This document shows, piece after piece, positions 27,272 to 36,160 of a DNA stretch of 64,000 bases. This stretch comes from Chloroflexia bacterium SDU3-3 (lineage in GTDB: Bacteria; Chloroflexota; Chloroflexia; Chloroflexales; Roseiflexaceae), in assembly GCA_009268125.1 (NCBI GenBank), contig WBOU01000003.1:372001-436000 (forward strand), in the 5' to 3' direction. The notes under the pieces were generated by a model that saw only the letters and a list, made by a program, of their open reading frames with translations, was not told the origin of the DNA and did not search any database. The translations under genes and the position numbers were made by a program. The stretch's first letter is position 1. Every line of letters begins with the position of its first letter.

Positions 27272-27796
27272 CTAGGCGCCCAGCCCTTCGCCACGAGGCT
27301 GGGCATTGCGCATGCGTATGCAGGAAAAATCGAGCGACGAGGCCGCCACCGCATCGCACAGCGGCCAGAGCGAGGGCGTCACCCGCAGCTCCACGCCGTG
27401 GCCCAGCAGCTCGGCCAGCGCATCATCGATACGGCGCACCGCCAGCGGCACGGCGGGCAGGGCCGACACATAGTAGCCCGCCACCTCATCGCGCAGCGCA
27501 AAGCCCTCCGGCGGCATGGTGTAGCAGTACAGCGTGGCGCTGGCCGCCCTGGCCAGCCAGGCCGCCTCGATCGCCACCACCGCCCGCGCCGCCGTCGGCC
27601 CGATCAGGCGGGCGCGATCCTCGGGGGTGGCGGCGGGGCCAGCGCGAAAGCACACGCGTGGGCAATCGCGCGGCAGCAGGTAGTGTGCCACGTGGGCCGC
27701 GTCGATCGCCCACACCAGCGGCACGCCGCCATCGGCCATGCGCGGCTCGAAGCGGGCGATCGCCGGATCATCGCTGATGTGGAAGAGCGCTCCCAT
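27272..27796 (-). CDS. DUF6886-like protein
   Basis: 174 residues. The N-terminus FHISDDPAIARFEPR, then VWAIDAAHVAHYLLPRDCPRVCF, matches the DUF6886 family of small soluble proteins of unknown function. No catalytic motif is evident, and there is no signal peptide or membrane helix. It starts 4 bases after the DinB-like gene ends, so the two are very likely one transcript. Confidence 0.72.
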   Translation of the reverse strand: MGALFHISDDPAIARFEPRMADGGVPLVWAIDAAHVAHYLLPRDCPRVCFRAGPAATPEDRARLIGPTAARAVVAIEAAWLARAASATLYCYTMPPEGFALRDEVAGYYVSALPAVPLAVRRIDDALAELLGHGVELRVTPSLWPLCDAVAASSLDFSCIRMRNAQPRGEGLGA

Positions 27797-27800
27797 TGGC

Positions 27801-28289
27801 CTAGCGCTGCGCCAAGATGCGGGTCAGCTGCTCCAGGTGCACCAGATCGTGGCCGACCACCTGGATGGCCGCATCGGTCAGGCTGAACGGCCCGCGCTCG
27901 GGGTGGATGCCCTGGCGCTCCCACTGCTGCGCATCGAGGCCCTGGAAGAACGCGATAAACCGCAGGCGCGAGGCCCGCAGCTCATCGTAGGCCTGGTCGA
28001 TATCCTGCTCGTTGTAGCGCCGCTCGATCGCCAGCGCCTCGTGATCGTAGGCGGGCAGCTGGGGGTTGTCCTGCTGCACGATCAGCTGGGCGCGCGCCTG
28101 GAAGAAGCCATCAAAGTCGCGCAGGTGGCAGATCACCTCGGTGGGCGTCCAGCCCTTGGGGCCGTCGCTCAGGTCGCGCAGGCTGTGGGCGTGCTCGGGG
28201 GTAAGGCCGACAAGGACATTGGCAAGCGTGTCGAGCGTGCGCTGCATCTGGGCGATCAGGCTGCGGTGGACATCGGCAAGAGTGGTCAT
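27801..28289 (-). CDS. DinB/YfiT-like four-helix protein
   Basis: 162 residues from the ATG at 28289. The pattern is that of the DinB_2 superfamily: four helices with metal-ligand histidines placed as in WTPTEVICHLRDFD (mid-protein) and VVGHDLVHLEQLTRIL at the C-terminus. Members are metal-dependent thiol S-transferases or proteins of unknown activity. The upstream ribosome site is weak, and the frame is open further to 28394 through a stem-loop, which is unlikely to be coding. It is co-transcribed with the DUF6886-like gene. Confidence 0.83.
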   Translation of the reverse strand: MTTLADVHRSLIAQMQRTLDTLANVLVGLTPEHAHSLRDLSDGPKGWTPTEVICHLRDFDGFFQARAQLIVQQDNPQLPAYDHEALAIERRYNEQDIDQAYDELRASRLRFIAFFQGLDAQQWERQGIHPERGPFSLTDAAIQVVGHDLVHLEQLTRILAQR

Positions 28290-28322
28290 AGCAGGGCCTC
28301 GCAGTTTGTGGGGGAGAATACA

Positions 28323-28371
28323 GAAAACACAACCGCAGGCGACGCCATTGTCGCCGCACGGTTGTGTTCTC
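28323..28371. other. Composite stem-loop upstream of the DinB-like gene
   Basis: An outer stem GAAAACACAACCG/CGGTTGTGTTCTC (one mismatch) encloses an inner stem GGCGAC/GTCGCC. On the minus strand it is followed by TTTTC, so it could terminate minus-strand transcription ahead of the DinB-like gene or act as an attenuator in its leader. Confidence 0.5.
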
Positions 28372-28712
28372 GGTGTGCGCCTAGTGTACCACATCTGCTG
28401 GTAGACCGTGCAGCCATAGCGCTTGCATTCTGTCCAATCTTCCCGCGTGGGCGTATCGTTTTCTTAACCCGAGCGGTATCCGTATGCACAACAAAAAATC
28501 GCCTGAATCTGCTTCTGCGGTTTCTAGCGGTTGCAGACGGGCCAGAGCTGATCAGTCTTCTTTGTGCATTTCATCCACATGGCACCATCTATCTTTATTT
28601 CATGTTAAGAAATGACTAAACGAGGTATTCCTAAGTAAGTTACTCAATTTAGTTAAATTATACAAGGTATCCAAAAATATTCGCCTTACGATCAAAACAG
28701 GCTCTTCCTTGA

Positions 28713-28741
28713 TTGACATGCCATATCCGCTCGTGTATAGT
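28713..28741 (+). promoter_or_regulatory. Consensus sigma-70 promoter upstream of gltB
   Basis: TTGACA (28713-28718), exactly 17 bases, TATAGT (28736-28741). It is one of two consensus -35 boxes with ideal spacing that I found in the window and lies in an AT-rich gap (28395-28760) with no gene. Transcription would begin near 28748. Confidence 0.8.
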
Positions 28742-28747
28742 TCCCTT

Positions 28748-28813
28748 TAACCAAAAGCGCAATGTTGCCCACCGCATCCTCATTGTCCGAGGATGGCTTG
28801 GTGGGCTTTTTTA
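28748..28813 (+). ncRNA. Putative short RNA or attenuator ending in a terminator hairpin
   Basis: About 20 bases after the predicted start, GCCCACC (28767-28773) pairs with GGTGGGC (28800-28806), with an inner ATCCTC/GAGGAT stem (28776-28781 and 28789-28794), followed by T6. This is a textbook intrinsic terminator 170 bases before gltB with nothing coding in between. The predicted product is about 65 nt. It could be an independent small RNA or a leader whose read-through controls gltB. Confidence 0.55.
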
Positions 28814-28979
28814 TACTTCAACTCAGCTCAACCGCCATTAAATTTGTGCCAGGCAGCCATGCAGAGGTCCCGCGAGTGCGGAATCTCTCGCTTGCTATAC
28901 CGCGAAATTGTCCGCTGTCAATTTGCGGGTGCCGTACAGTGCCGTCCGGCCCGCCCTGAACGCTTTAGGGAGTGTCGCT

Positions 28980-31900
28980 ATGAGTGGAAATGAGCTTCAG
29001 CCGCGCGGCCTGTACGATCCGCAGTTCGAGCGCGACGCATGTGGTATCGGGTTCGTCGCACGCCTGTCAGCCGCACCAAGCCACGAGATCGTGCAGATGG
29101 CGCTGACCGCCGTCGGCAACATGGCGCACCGCGGCGGCGTGGACGCCGATGGCAAGACGGGCGACGGCGCTGGTATCCTCACCCAGATCCCGCGCAAGCT
29201 CTTCGCGCGCGAGCTGGCGCGCCTCGGCATCAGCTACCCGATCGAGGATCTGGCTGTCGGCATGCTGTTCATGCCGCAGGACGACGTACGACGCGCCCAG
29301 GCCACCCAGATCATCAAGCAGGCCCTGGCGGAGTACGACCTAGAGCTGCTGGGCATCCGCGAGGTACCGGTCAACTCCGATGCGCTCGGCGAGCGCGCCC
29401 GCAAGCTCCAGCCGGTGATGCAGCAGGCCCTGATCGGGCGGCGCACCGTGGCTGGCTCGCCGCTGCCCTCGATCGCCCCCGAGGTCTACGAGCGCGCGCT
29501 CTACCTCACGCGGCGCACCGCCGAGGCGCTGGCCCGCCAGCAGGGCCTCGATGACTTCTACATCCCCTCGCTTTCCTGTCGCACCATCATCTATAAGGGC
29601 ATGCTGATCTCGCCACTGCTGCCCGAGTTCTTCCTCGACCTAGCCGACCCCGACTACGAGACCGCCCTGGCCCTCTACCACCAGCGCTACTCCACCAACA
29701 CCTTCCCGGCCTGGAGCATCGCCCAGCCCTTCCACATGGTCTCGCACAACGGCGAGATCAACACGCTGCACGGCAACATCACCTGGATGCGCGCCCGCGC
29801 GTCGGAGTGGCGGCGCGGCGACGGCCCGTGGGTCAACGGCGAGCGCCGCCCCACCACCGAGAACATGAAGAGCGCGGCCCTCGCCGGTGGCCCGCCCCTA
29901 GCATCCTACGTCGCGCGGCTCGGCCCAGTGCTCAACCTGAAGGCCAGCGACTCGGCCATGCTCGACAACACGCTGGAGCTGCTGGTGATGGGCGGGCGCG
30001 ACATCCGCCATGCCCTGACCATGCTGGTGCCCGAGGCTTGGGAGCGCGTGCACGACATGGACCCCGAGTGGCGCGCGTTCTACCAGTACCACTCGGGCCT
30101 GATGGAGCCATGGGACGGCCCCGCCGCCCTGTGCTTCTCGGATGGCGAGGTGGTGGGCCTAGCGCTTGACCGCAACGGCCTGCGCCCGGCGCGCTACCTC
30201 GTGACCGATGATGGCCTAGTGGTGGTCGGCTCCGAGGTAGGCGTGGTGCCAGTGGATGAGGCCAGCATCATCAGGAAGGGCAAGGTCGGCCCTGGCCAGA
30301 TGATCGCCGCCGACCTGCGCACCGGCAAGTTCGAGACCAACGCCGAGATCAAGACCCGCCTAGCCCGCCAGCAGCCCTACGCCAAGTGGCTGGCCAACCA
30401 GTCGCAGGTGCTCGCGCCCGCAGGCGCGCCGATTGTCAGCTACGACGAGGAGCTAGAGACCTCGTCCTCCAAGGGCGCGAAGTCGCCGCTGCTGGGCGAG
30501 CTGCAGCACGCCTTCGGCTACACATCCGAGGAGCTGGCCGTGGTGCTGCGCCCGATGGCGCGCGATGGCCAGGAGCCGATCGGCTCGATGGGCGACGACA
30601 CGCCGCCCGCCGTCTTCTCGGATCGCAACCGCCTGCTGTACTTCTACTTCAAGCAGCGCTTCGCCGAGGTGACCAACCCGCCGATCGACCCGCTGCGCGA
30701 AGATCTGGTTATGTCGCTCTCGTGCGCGCTGGGCCGCCGTGGCAACCTGCTGGAGGAGACGCCCGACCACGCCCACCTGCTGCATCTGCACAGCCCCATC
30801 CTCACCGACGAGCATCTGGCGATGATCCGCGCCCACCAGGACCCGGTGTTCGCCTCGATCACGCTGCAGGCTACCTTCCCCGCCGCCGAGGGCGCGGACG
30901 CGATGCAGGCCGCGATCGACCGCCTGTGCATCGAGTCCGAGGCTGCCGTAGCCGCCAACAAGGCCATCCTGATCATCAGCGACCGCACGGTGAACGAGGA
31001 GAACGCCCCCATTCCGGCGCTGCTGGCCTTCGGCGCGGTGCACCAGCACCTCATCCGCCTGGGCCTGCGCACCAGCGTCAGCCTGATCGTCGAGAGCGGC
31101 GAGCCGCGCGAGGTGCACCACCTGGCCACCCTGGTGGGCCTGGGTGCCGAGGCAGTGAACCCCTACGTGGCTATGGCTACGGTGCGGGCGCTGGCCGTCG
31201 AGCGCGAGGAGGTGAAGGGCAAGGCCCGCGAGGAGGCCAAGGAGGCCCGCCCCGCCAAGGAGCTAGCCGACGAGGCCGAGTCGAACTTTATCCACGCCCT
31301 TGAGAAGGGTCTGCTGAAGGTGATGTCGAAGATGGGCATCGCCACCGTGGACAGCTACTGCGGCGCGCAGGTGTTCGAGACCCTAGGCCTAGCCCAGGAG
31401 ATCCTGGACCGCTGCTTCCGCGACGTGCCCGGTCGGCTCGGCGGCATCTCGTTCCGCAACATCGGCGCGAGCGTGCTGGCCCGCCACGACGAGGCCTTCG
31501 CCAACCGGCTGCCGCACGTGGCCGCGCGCACCCAGCTGACCCACCCCGGCTTCTACAAGTTCAAGAAGGATGGCGAGTACCACGCCTTCTCGCCCGCCGT
31601 GGTGCACGCGCTGCAGAAGGCCGCCACCAGCGGCGAGTACGCCGACTACAAGGCCTACTCCAACCTGGTGCACTCGCGCCAGCCGATGGAGCTGCGCGAC
31701 CTGCTCGACTTCACCAGCGAGGCGCTGAGCCGGGGCATCGCGGTGGATGAGGTAGAGCCAATCGAGGCGATCATGCGGCGCTTCAGCACGGCGGCTATGT
31801 CGCTCGGCTCGACCAGCCACGAGGCGCACGGCAACCTCGCGATCGCCATGAACCGCATCGGCGCAATGTCGAACAGCGGCGAGGGCGGCGAAGACCCCGA

Positions 31901-33653
31901 CCGCTTCGGCACCGAGGCCGACAGCGGGGTGAAGCAGGTGGCCTCGGGCCGCTTCGGCGTGACGCCCGCCTACCTCTCGCACGCCAAGGAGCTGCAGATC
32001 AAGATGGCCCAGGGCTCGAAGCCCGGCGAGGGCGGCCAGCTGCCCGGCCACAAGGTCACCGAGGAGATCGCCCGCTACCGCCACACCACGCCGGGCATCC
32101 AGCTGATCTCGCCGCCGCCGCACCACGACATCTACAGCATCGAGGATCTGGCCCAGCTGATCTACGACCTCAAGCAGGTCAACCCCAACGCGGCCATCTC
32201 GGTGAAGCTGGTGGCCGAGGCAGGTGTGGGCACCGTGGCCGCAGGCGTGGCCAAGGGCGGCGCGGATGTGGTGCTGGTCTCCGGCAACTCGGGCGGCACC
32301 GGCGCTTCGCCGCTGTCCTCGATCAAGAACGCTGGCGTGAACATGGAGCTTGGCCTGGCCGAGGCCCACCAGACCCTGGTGATCAACGGGCTGCGCGGGC
32401 GCGTGCGGCTGCGCGCCGACGCGGGCCTGAAGACCGGGCGCGACGTGGTGCTGGCCGCCATCCTCGGTGCCGACGAGTTCTCGTTTGGCACAGCGGCGCT
32501 GATCGCCGAGGGCTGCATTATGGCCCGCGCCTGCCACAACAACACCTGCCCGGTGGGCATCGCCACCCAGCGCCCCGAGCTGCGGGCCAAGTTCCCCGGA
32601 ACCCCGCGCATGGTGGTCAACTTCTTCGCCAACATCGCCGAGGAGATCCGCGAGATCCTGGCAGCGCTGGGCGCGCGCAGCCTCACCGAGGTGATCGGGC
32701 GCACCGAGCTGCTGGCCCAGATCCCGCGCAGCTTCGCCGACTCCGACCGGCTGAACCTCTCGCCGCTGCTGGCGCAGGTTCACCAGCCCGGCCAGCCCAT
32801 CCACAACACCGAGCCGTGCAACGGCCTAGTCTCCACATCGACCCTGAACGAGCAGCTGGTGGCCGATACCTTCGACGCGCTGGAGCACAGCACGCCGGTG
32901 GACGTGAGCTACGCGATCACCAACGTGGACCGCAGCTTTGGCGCGACGCTCTCGGGCGCGATCGGCGCGCGCTACGGCGACGCGGGTCTGCCCGACAGCA
33001 CCATCACCATCCGCATCACCGGCAGCGCTGGCCAGAGCTTCGGCGTCTTCAACGCCGCCGGGGTGCGGATGATCCTTGAGGGCGAGGCCAACGACTACGT
33101 GGGCAAGGGCATGGGCGGGGGCACCATCGTGGTGCGCCCATCGCGCGCGGCCCGCTACGCCGCGCACGAGAACACCATCATCGGCAACACCGTGCTGTAC
33201 GGCGCGACCGGCGGCGAGCTGTTCGCGGCAGGCCAGGCCGGCGAGCGCTTCGGGGTGCGCAACTCGGGCGCGGTGGCGGTGGTCGAGGGCATCGGCGACC
33301 ACGGCTGCGAGTATATGACCGGCGGCGTGGTGCTGGTGCTCGGCTCCACAGGCCGCAACTTCGGCGCGGGTATGTCGGGCGGCATCGCCTACATCTACGA
33401 CGAGGCTGGCGATTTCGAGACCCGCTGCAACACCGACATGGTCGAGCGCATGCGGCTCACCCCCCAGGATGAGGAGAACGTGCGGGCGCTGCTGGCGCGG
33501 CACCGATCGCTCACCGGCAGCGTCCGCGCGGCGCAGCTGCTCTCGGGCTGGGCCGATGTGCGCGGCAGCTTCTGGGCGGTGCGCCCCCGTGGGATGGAGG
33601 TGGTGACGCTGCCGCCGACCCTCATCCGCATCCGCGAGAAGGCGCTGGTCTAA
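28980..33653 (+). CDS. gltB: Glutamate synthase large subunit
   Basis: 1557 residues from the ATG at 28980 (GGGAG upstream). GltB makes glutamate from glutamine and 2-oxoglutarate. The glutaminase domain begins at Cys21 (DACGIGFVA), exposed after propeptide removal as in the family. A central domain follows, then the FMN/2-oxoglutarate synthase domain with GEGGEDPDRF, SGNSGGTGASPLSSIKNAG and the iron-sulfur cysteines of CIMARACHNNTCPVGIATQ, and finally the GXGXG beta-helix domain. An extra charged segment (about residues 738-770, EREEVKGKAREEAKEARPAK) sits before the FMN domain. The small subunit gltD is not adjacent. It may be ferredoxin-dependent or paired with a distant gltD. Confidence 0.97.
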   Translation: MSGNELQPRGLYDPQFERDACGIGFVARLSAAPSHEIVQMALTAVGNMAHRGGVDADGKTGDGAGILTQIPRKLFARELARLGISYPIEDLAVGMLFMPQDDVRRAQATQIIKQALAEYDLELLGIREVPVNSDALGERARKLQPVMQQALIGRRTVAGSPLPSIAPEVYERALYLTRRTAEALARQQGLDDFYIPSLSCRTIIYKGMLISPLLPEFFLDLADPDYETALALYHQRYSTNTFPAWSIAQPFHMVSHNGEINTLHGNITWMRARASEWRRGDGPWVNGERRPTTENMKSAALAGGPPLASYVARLGPVLNLKASDSAMLDNTLELLVMGGRDIRHALTMLVPEAWERVHDMDPEWRAFYQYHSGLMEPWDGPAALCFSDGEVVGLALDRNGLRPARYLVTDDGLVVVGSEVGVVPVDEASIIRKGKVGPGQMIAADLRTGKFETNAEIKTRLARQQPYAKWLANQSQVLAPAGAPIVSYDEELETSSSKGAKSPLLGELQHAFGYTSEELAVVLRPMARDGQEPIGSMGDDTPPAVFSDRNRLLYFYFKQRFAEVTNPPIDPLREDLVMSLSCALGRRGNLLEETPDHAHLLHLHSPILTDEHLAMIRAHQDPVFASITLQATFPAAEGADAMQAAIDRLCIESEAAVAANKAILIISDRTVNEENAPIPALLAFGAVHQHLIRLGLRTSVSLIVESGEPREVHHLATLVGLGAEAVNPYVAMATVRALAVEREEVKGKAREEAKEARPAKELADEAESNFIHALEKGLLKVMSKMGIATVDSYCGAQVFETLGLAQEILDRCFRDVPGRLGGISFRNIGASVLARHDEAFANRLPHVAARTQLTHPGFYKFKKDGEYHAFSPAVVHALQKAATSGEYADYKAYSNLVHSRQPMELRDLLDFTSEALSRGIAVDEVEPIEAIMRRFSTAAMSLGSTSHEAHGNLAIAMNRIGAMSNSGEGGEDPDRFGTEADSGVKQVASGRFGVTPAYLSHAKELQIKMAQGSKPGEGGQLPGHKVTEEIARYRHTTPGIQLISPPPHHDIYSIEDLAQLIYDLKQVNPNAAISVKLVAEAGVGTVAAGVAKGGADVVLVSGNSGGTGASPLSSIKNAGVNMELGLAEAHQTLVINGLRGRVRLRADAGLKTGRDVVLAAILGADEFSFGTAALIAEGCIMARACHNNTCPVGIATQRPELRAKFPGTPRMVVNFFANIAEEIREILAALGARSLTEVIGRTELLAQIPRSFADSDRLNLSPLLAQVHQPGQPIHNTEPCNGLVSTSTLNEQLVADTFDALEHSTPVDVSYAITNVDRSFGATLSGAIGARYGDAGLPDSTITIRITGSAGQSFGVFNAAGVRMILEGEANDYVGKGMGGGTIVVRPSRAARYAAHENTIIGNTVLYGATGGELFAAGQAGERFGVRNSGAVAVVEGIGDHGCEYMTGGVVLVLGSTGRNFGAGMSGGIAYIYDEAGDFETRCNTDMVERMRLTPQDEENVRALLARHRSLTGSVRAAQLLSGWADVRGSFWAVRPRGMEVVTLPPTLIRIREKALV

Positions 33654-33662
33654 CTTTTACGC

Positions 33663-33704
33663 AAAAAGGCGCGGGTGGCATCATTGCCACCCGCGCCTTT
33701 TTTA
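33663..33704 (+). terminator. Rho-independent terminator of gltB
   Basis: AAAAAGGCGCGGGTGGCA, loop TCAT, TGCCACCCGCGCCTTTTTT: an 18-base perfect stem with a T6 run, 9 bases after the stop. The A-run lets it serve the convergent YihY gene too. Confidence 0.92.
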
Positions 33705-33719
33705 TGTCGCCCTGCGGCG

Positions 33720-34766
33720 CTACTTGCCCTGTGTGGCCCGCTTGCGGCCCTTGCCCAGGGCCAGCCCCACTAGAAACAGGCCGATCGTGCCCAGCGCGCC
33801 GAGGCTGGGCTTGCCTGCCACCGGCACCGCGCGCGGCGCTGGCTCCGCCGCCGGGTGCTGGCTCGTCTCGCCGGTGCGCGGCATACCCTGCTTCTCGCGC
33901 GAGGCCTCGCTCACCGAGACCGCATTCGAGGCAGGCTCGATCTTCGCGCCAAACGTGCGCGCGTAGACCTGCGTGAACTCCGCCCCAAAGAACAAGATCT
34001 GTGCCGAGTAGAACACCCACAGCAGCAGCACGATCAGCGACCCCACCGTGCCGTAGGCGTTGCTCTGGTTGGAGAGGTAGATGTTGAGCACGACCTGGCC
34101 GATCATAAACAGCAGGGCCGTGACCGCCGCGCCAACGCCGACATCGCGCCACGCCACCTTCGCATCCGGGATCACCTTGAAGATCAGGGCGAAGATACCC
34201 GTCACCACCACAAAGGTGACGATCATGCTCACTGCAGGCCAGATAAAGTCAGCCCCTGGCAGCAGGTCGTGGAAGTAGCCCACGACGATTGAGAGCGCGG
34301 TGGAGATCACCAGCGACACCAGCAGCAGGAAGGCGCTGCCCAGCACCATGGTGAACGAGAAAAAACGCTGCTTGAGCGTCTCCATCAGCCCCTGGCCCGG
34401 CTTGGGCTGCACTTCCCAGATGGTGTTAAGCGCATCCTGAAGCTGCCCGAAGAAGCCGCTTGCGCCAAACAGCAGCGTGACGATGCCGATCACCGCCGCG
34501 ATGCCCGTGCTGCCCGAGCGGTCGGCGCTGTCGAGCAGCTGGCCGAGGGCCTCGCCGCCGCCCGGGATCACCGTGCCCAGCTGATCGCGGATCTGCTCGT
34601 TGGCACTGGCGTAGAAGAAGCTCACCAGCGTCATCGTGATCAGGAGCAGCGGCGCGATCGAGAACACCGTGAAGTAGGCCAGCGCGGCGGCGAGACGCGG
34701 TACCTTGTCCTCATTCCACTCGGCAAAGGCATCCTTGAAGACGCCAAACAGTCGTTTCACATCCAT
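33720..34766 (-). CDS. YihY/virulence factor BrkB family membrane protein
   Basis: 348 residues with six main membrane helices in the first 260. Family features are LAAALAYFTVFSIAPLLLI near the N-terminus, GFFGQLQDALNTIWEV, and GTVGSLIVLLLWVFYSAQILFFGAEFT. The tail (about 275-325) is Pro/Ala-rich and ends in one further hydrophobic segment, GTIGLFLVGLALG, then a basic GRKRATQGK, which is not common in the family. YihY proteins were once called RNase BN in error; their transport function is unproven. Co-directional with the SRPBCC gene 63 bases upstream. Confidence 0.9.
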   Translation of the reverse strand: MDVKRLFGVFKDAFAEWNEDKVPRLAAALAYFTVFSIAPLLLITMTLVSFFYASANEQIRDQLGTVIPGGGEALGQLLDSADRSGSTGIAAVIGIVTLLFGASGFFGQLQDALNTIWEVQPKPGQGLMETLKQRFFSFTMVLGSAFLLLVSLVISTALSIVVGYFHDLLPGADFIWPAVSMIVTFVVVTGIFALIFKVIPDAKVAWRDVGVGAAVTALLFMIGQVVLNIYLSNQSNAYGTVGSLIVLLLWVFYSAQILFFGAEFTQVYARTFGAKIEPASNAVSVSEASREKQGMPRTGETSQHPAAEPAPRAVPVAGKPSLGALGTIGLFLVGLALGKGRKRATQGK

Positions 34767-34829
34767 AGCTTATGTCACCCTTCCTATGGTGTGCGAGGCC
34801 ATATAGCACCCCACCTACGCGCACCGCAC

Positions 34830-35291
34830 TTATGCGCCCACCTCATAGGAGCGCCCGCTGTGCTGCGACTCGGCGTAGCGCTGGAAGTTCCGCAGGTCTT
34901 CTTCCAACTTCTGCTCGGGGTTGTCGAACAGGTGCGCCGCAGCATCGCCCAGCTTGCCAAACGGCGGCACATACAGCAGCGTCACCGTGATCTCGGTGCT
35001 GCCATCGCTATTCTCGTGGAAGATCACCTGCCCGCTCGTCTTGATATCGCCGCCATCCAAGCTGTTCCACGCCACCCGTTCGTTCTCATCCAGCCGGGTG
35101 GTGCGAGCATCCCAGCTCAGCTGCGTGCCGAGCGGCCCGCGCATCACCCAGTGGCTCAGGCCATCGCCCGTTTTGATCACCCGCTCGATGTTCTGCATGA
35201 AATGGGGAAACGTCTCAAAGTTTGCCCAGATCTGGTAGACCGTCTCAATCGGTGCGTTGATCGTCAGTGATCGCGTCACTTGATCTGCCAT
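34830..35291 (-). CDS. SRPBCC (START-like) domain protein
   Basis: 153 residues of the cyclase/dehydrase-type SRPBCC fold, a lipid- or hydrophobic-ligand-binding cavity. Typical elements are SLTINAPIETVYQIWANFETFPHFM at the N-terminus, SHWVMRGP, and the C-terminal helix EDLRNFQRYAES. It begins at an ATG 6 bases after AAAGGAGG. The tail HSGRSYEVGA is short. A second, membrane-linked SRPBCC protein is encoded nearby (36161), so the two may bind similar ligands. The ligand is unknown. Confidence 0.87.
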   Translation of the reverse strand: MADQVTRSLTINAPIETVYQIWANFETFPHFMQNIERVIKTGDGLSHWVMRGPLGTQLSWDARTTRLDENERVAWNSLDGGDIKTSGQVIFHENSDGSTEITVTLLYVPPFGKLGDAAAHLFDNPEQKLEEDLRNFQRYAESQHSGRSYEVGA

Positions 35292-35363
35292 AGCGACCTC
35301 CTTTGTGCGTTACCACGTTCTAGGGCTGGCAAGGCAAGATCTGTGCCGCATCGCAAACAAAAA

Positions 35364-35392
35364 GCAGACCGCACATGGACTGTGCGGCCTGC
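35364..35392 (-). terminator. Rho-independent terminator of the GspE-N-like gene
   Basis: On the minus strand, GCAGGCCGCACA, loop, TGTGCGGTCTGC then TTTTTG: a 12-base stem with one G-T pair, 27 bases after the stop at 35419. Confidence 0.85.
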
Positions 35393-35418
35393 CTGAGCCG
35401 AGAATATCGCCTCGACTG

Positions 35419-35952
35419 CTACCCTCGGGCACGCTCGACGCGCCCAAAGTGCACGTCGAGATCATGCTTTGAGATAACCCCTTGGCGCATCAAGATCTGG
35501 CCAATAGGGACTGGCGCGCCCTGCTCCTGCGAGGAGAGCTGATCTTCCAGCGCGGCGGCCAGCTGCACAGGGCGCAGCTTGTTCTGAGCGATCAGGATCT
35601 CGCCAAATCGCAGCGCCTCTTTATAAAACGGGTCGAGCAGGCGGTCGACGGCCTGCACTGTGAGGATGGTGGCTAGGATGGTGGGGGAAATCAGCTGCTC
35701 GCGGAGCAGCAGCGTGCCAAAAAACGTAGCGTGCCCAGCATAGCGCTCGCGCCGCTGGGTCGCCAGCGACATCACCAGCTGGCGCGGTGAGATGTAGCCC
35801 AGCGTGACGAGGTACGTACCAATTGGCTGGGCATAGCCATTGAGCAACGGCAGCAGCGGCTGGCCCTGGTTCGGTGGCGGCGAGGCACGATACACCGTGT
35901 GCAGCAGCCGAATGACCTCGGTGGCATCCTGACTAGGGATCTGGTAACCCAT
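35419..35952 (-). CDS. Stand-alone GspE/MshE N-terminal-like domain protein
   Basis: 177 residues from the ATG at 35952 (GGAG 8 bases upstream); the frame opens 14 codons earlier without a ribosome site. Three helical units resemble the T2SSE_N/MshEN fold: PIGTYLVTLGYISPRQLVMSL, then FGTLLLREQLISPTILATIL, and PIGQILMRQGVISKHDLDV. In secretion and pilus ATPases this domain binds cyclic di-GMP or partner proteins, but no ATPase is attached here. It may be a c-di-GMP sensor or an adaptor. No canonical RLGxxLxxxxxxL repeat pair is complete, so ligand binding is uncertain. Confidence 0.65.
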   Translation of the reverse strand: MGYQIPSQDATEVIRLLHTVYRASPPPNQGQPLLPLLNGYAQPIGTYLVTLGYISPRQLVMSLATQRRERYAGHATFFGTLLLREQLISPTILATILTVQAVDRLLDPFYKEALRFGEILIAQNKLRPVQLAAALEDQLSSQEQGAPVPIGQILMRQGVISKHDLDVHFGRVERARG

Positions 35953-36160
35953 GGCGGCAACTCCATGCGTCTCATTCGCACACGCATTCAACATGGAATG
36001 GGGCGAAGGTAGATTATTTCAGACAAGGAACATTTATGATACCGAACTATGTTGCAATTAGTTACGAGAGGTCTGGCACACCACGTGCTATGGAGAATGT
36101 CAGCGTATGCTTTCCTTCAGCTACTACCGTGCATTGTAGCCTACAAAAGGAGCAGAGATC

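Noticed and set aside
28762-28959. A 65-codon frame starting in the gltB leader, considered as a leader peptide
   Set aside because: It runs straight through the terminator hairpin, has no ribosome binding site and shows no run of regulatory codons.
31389-32804. A 471-codon minus-strand frame inside gltB
   Set aside because: Antisense to the conserved FMN domain of glutamate synthase. Composition is typical of a shadow frame.
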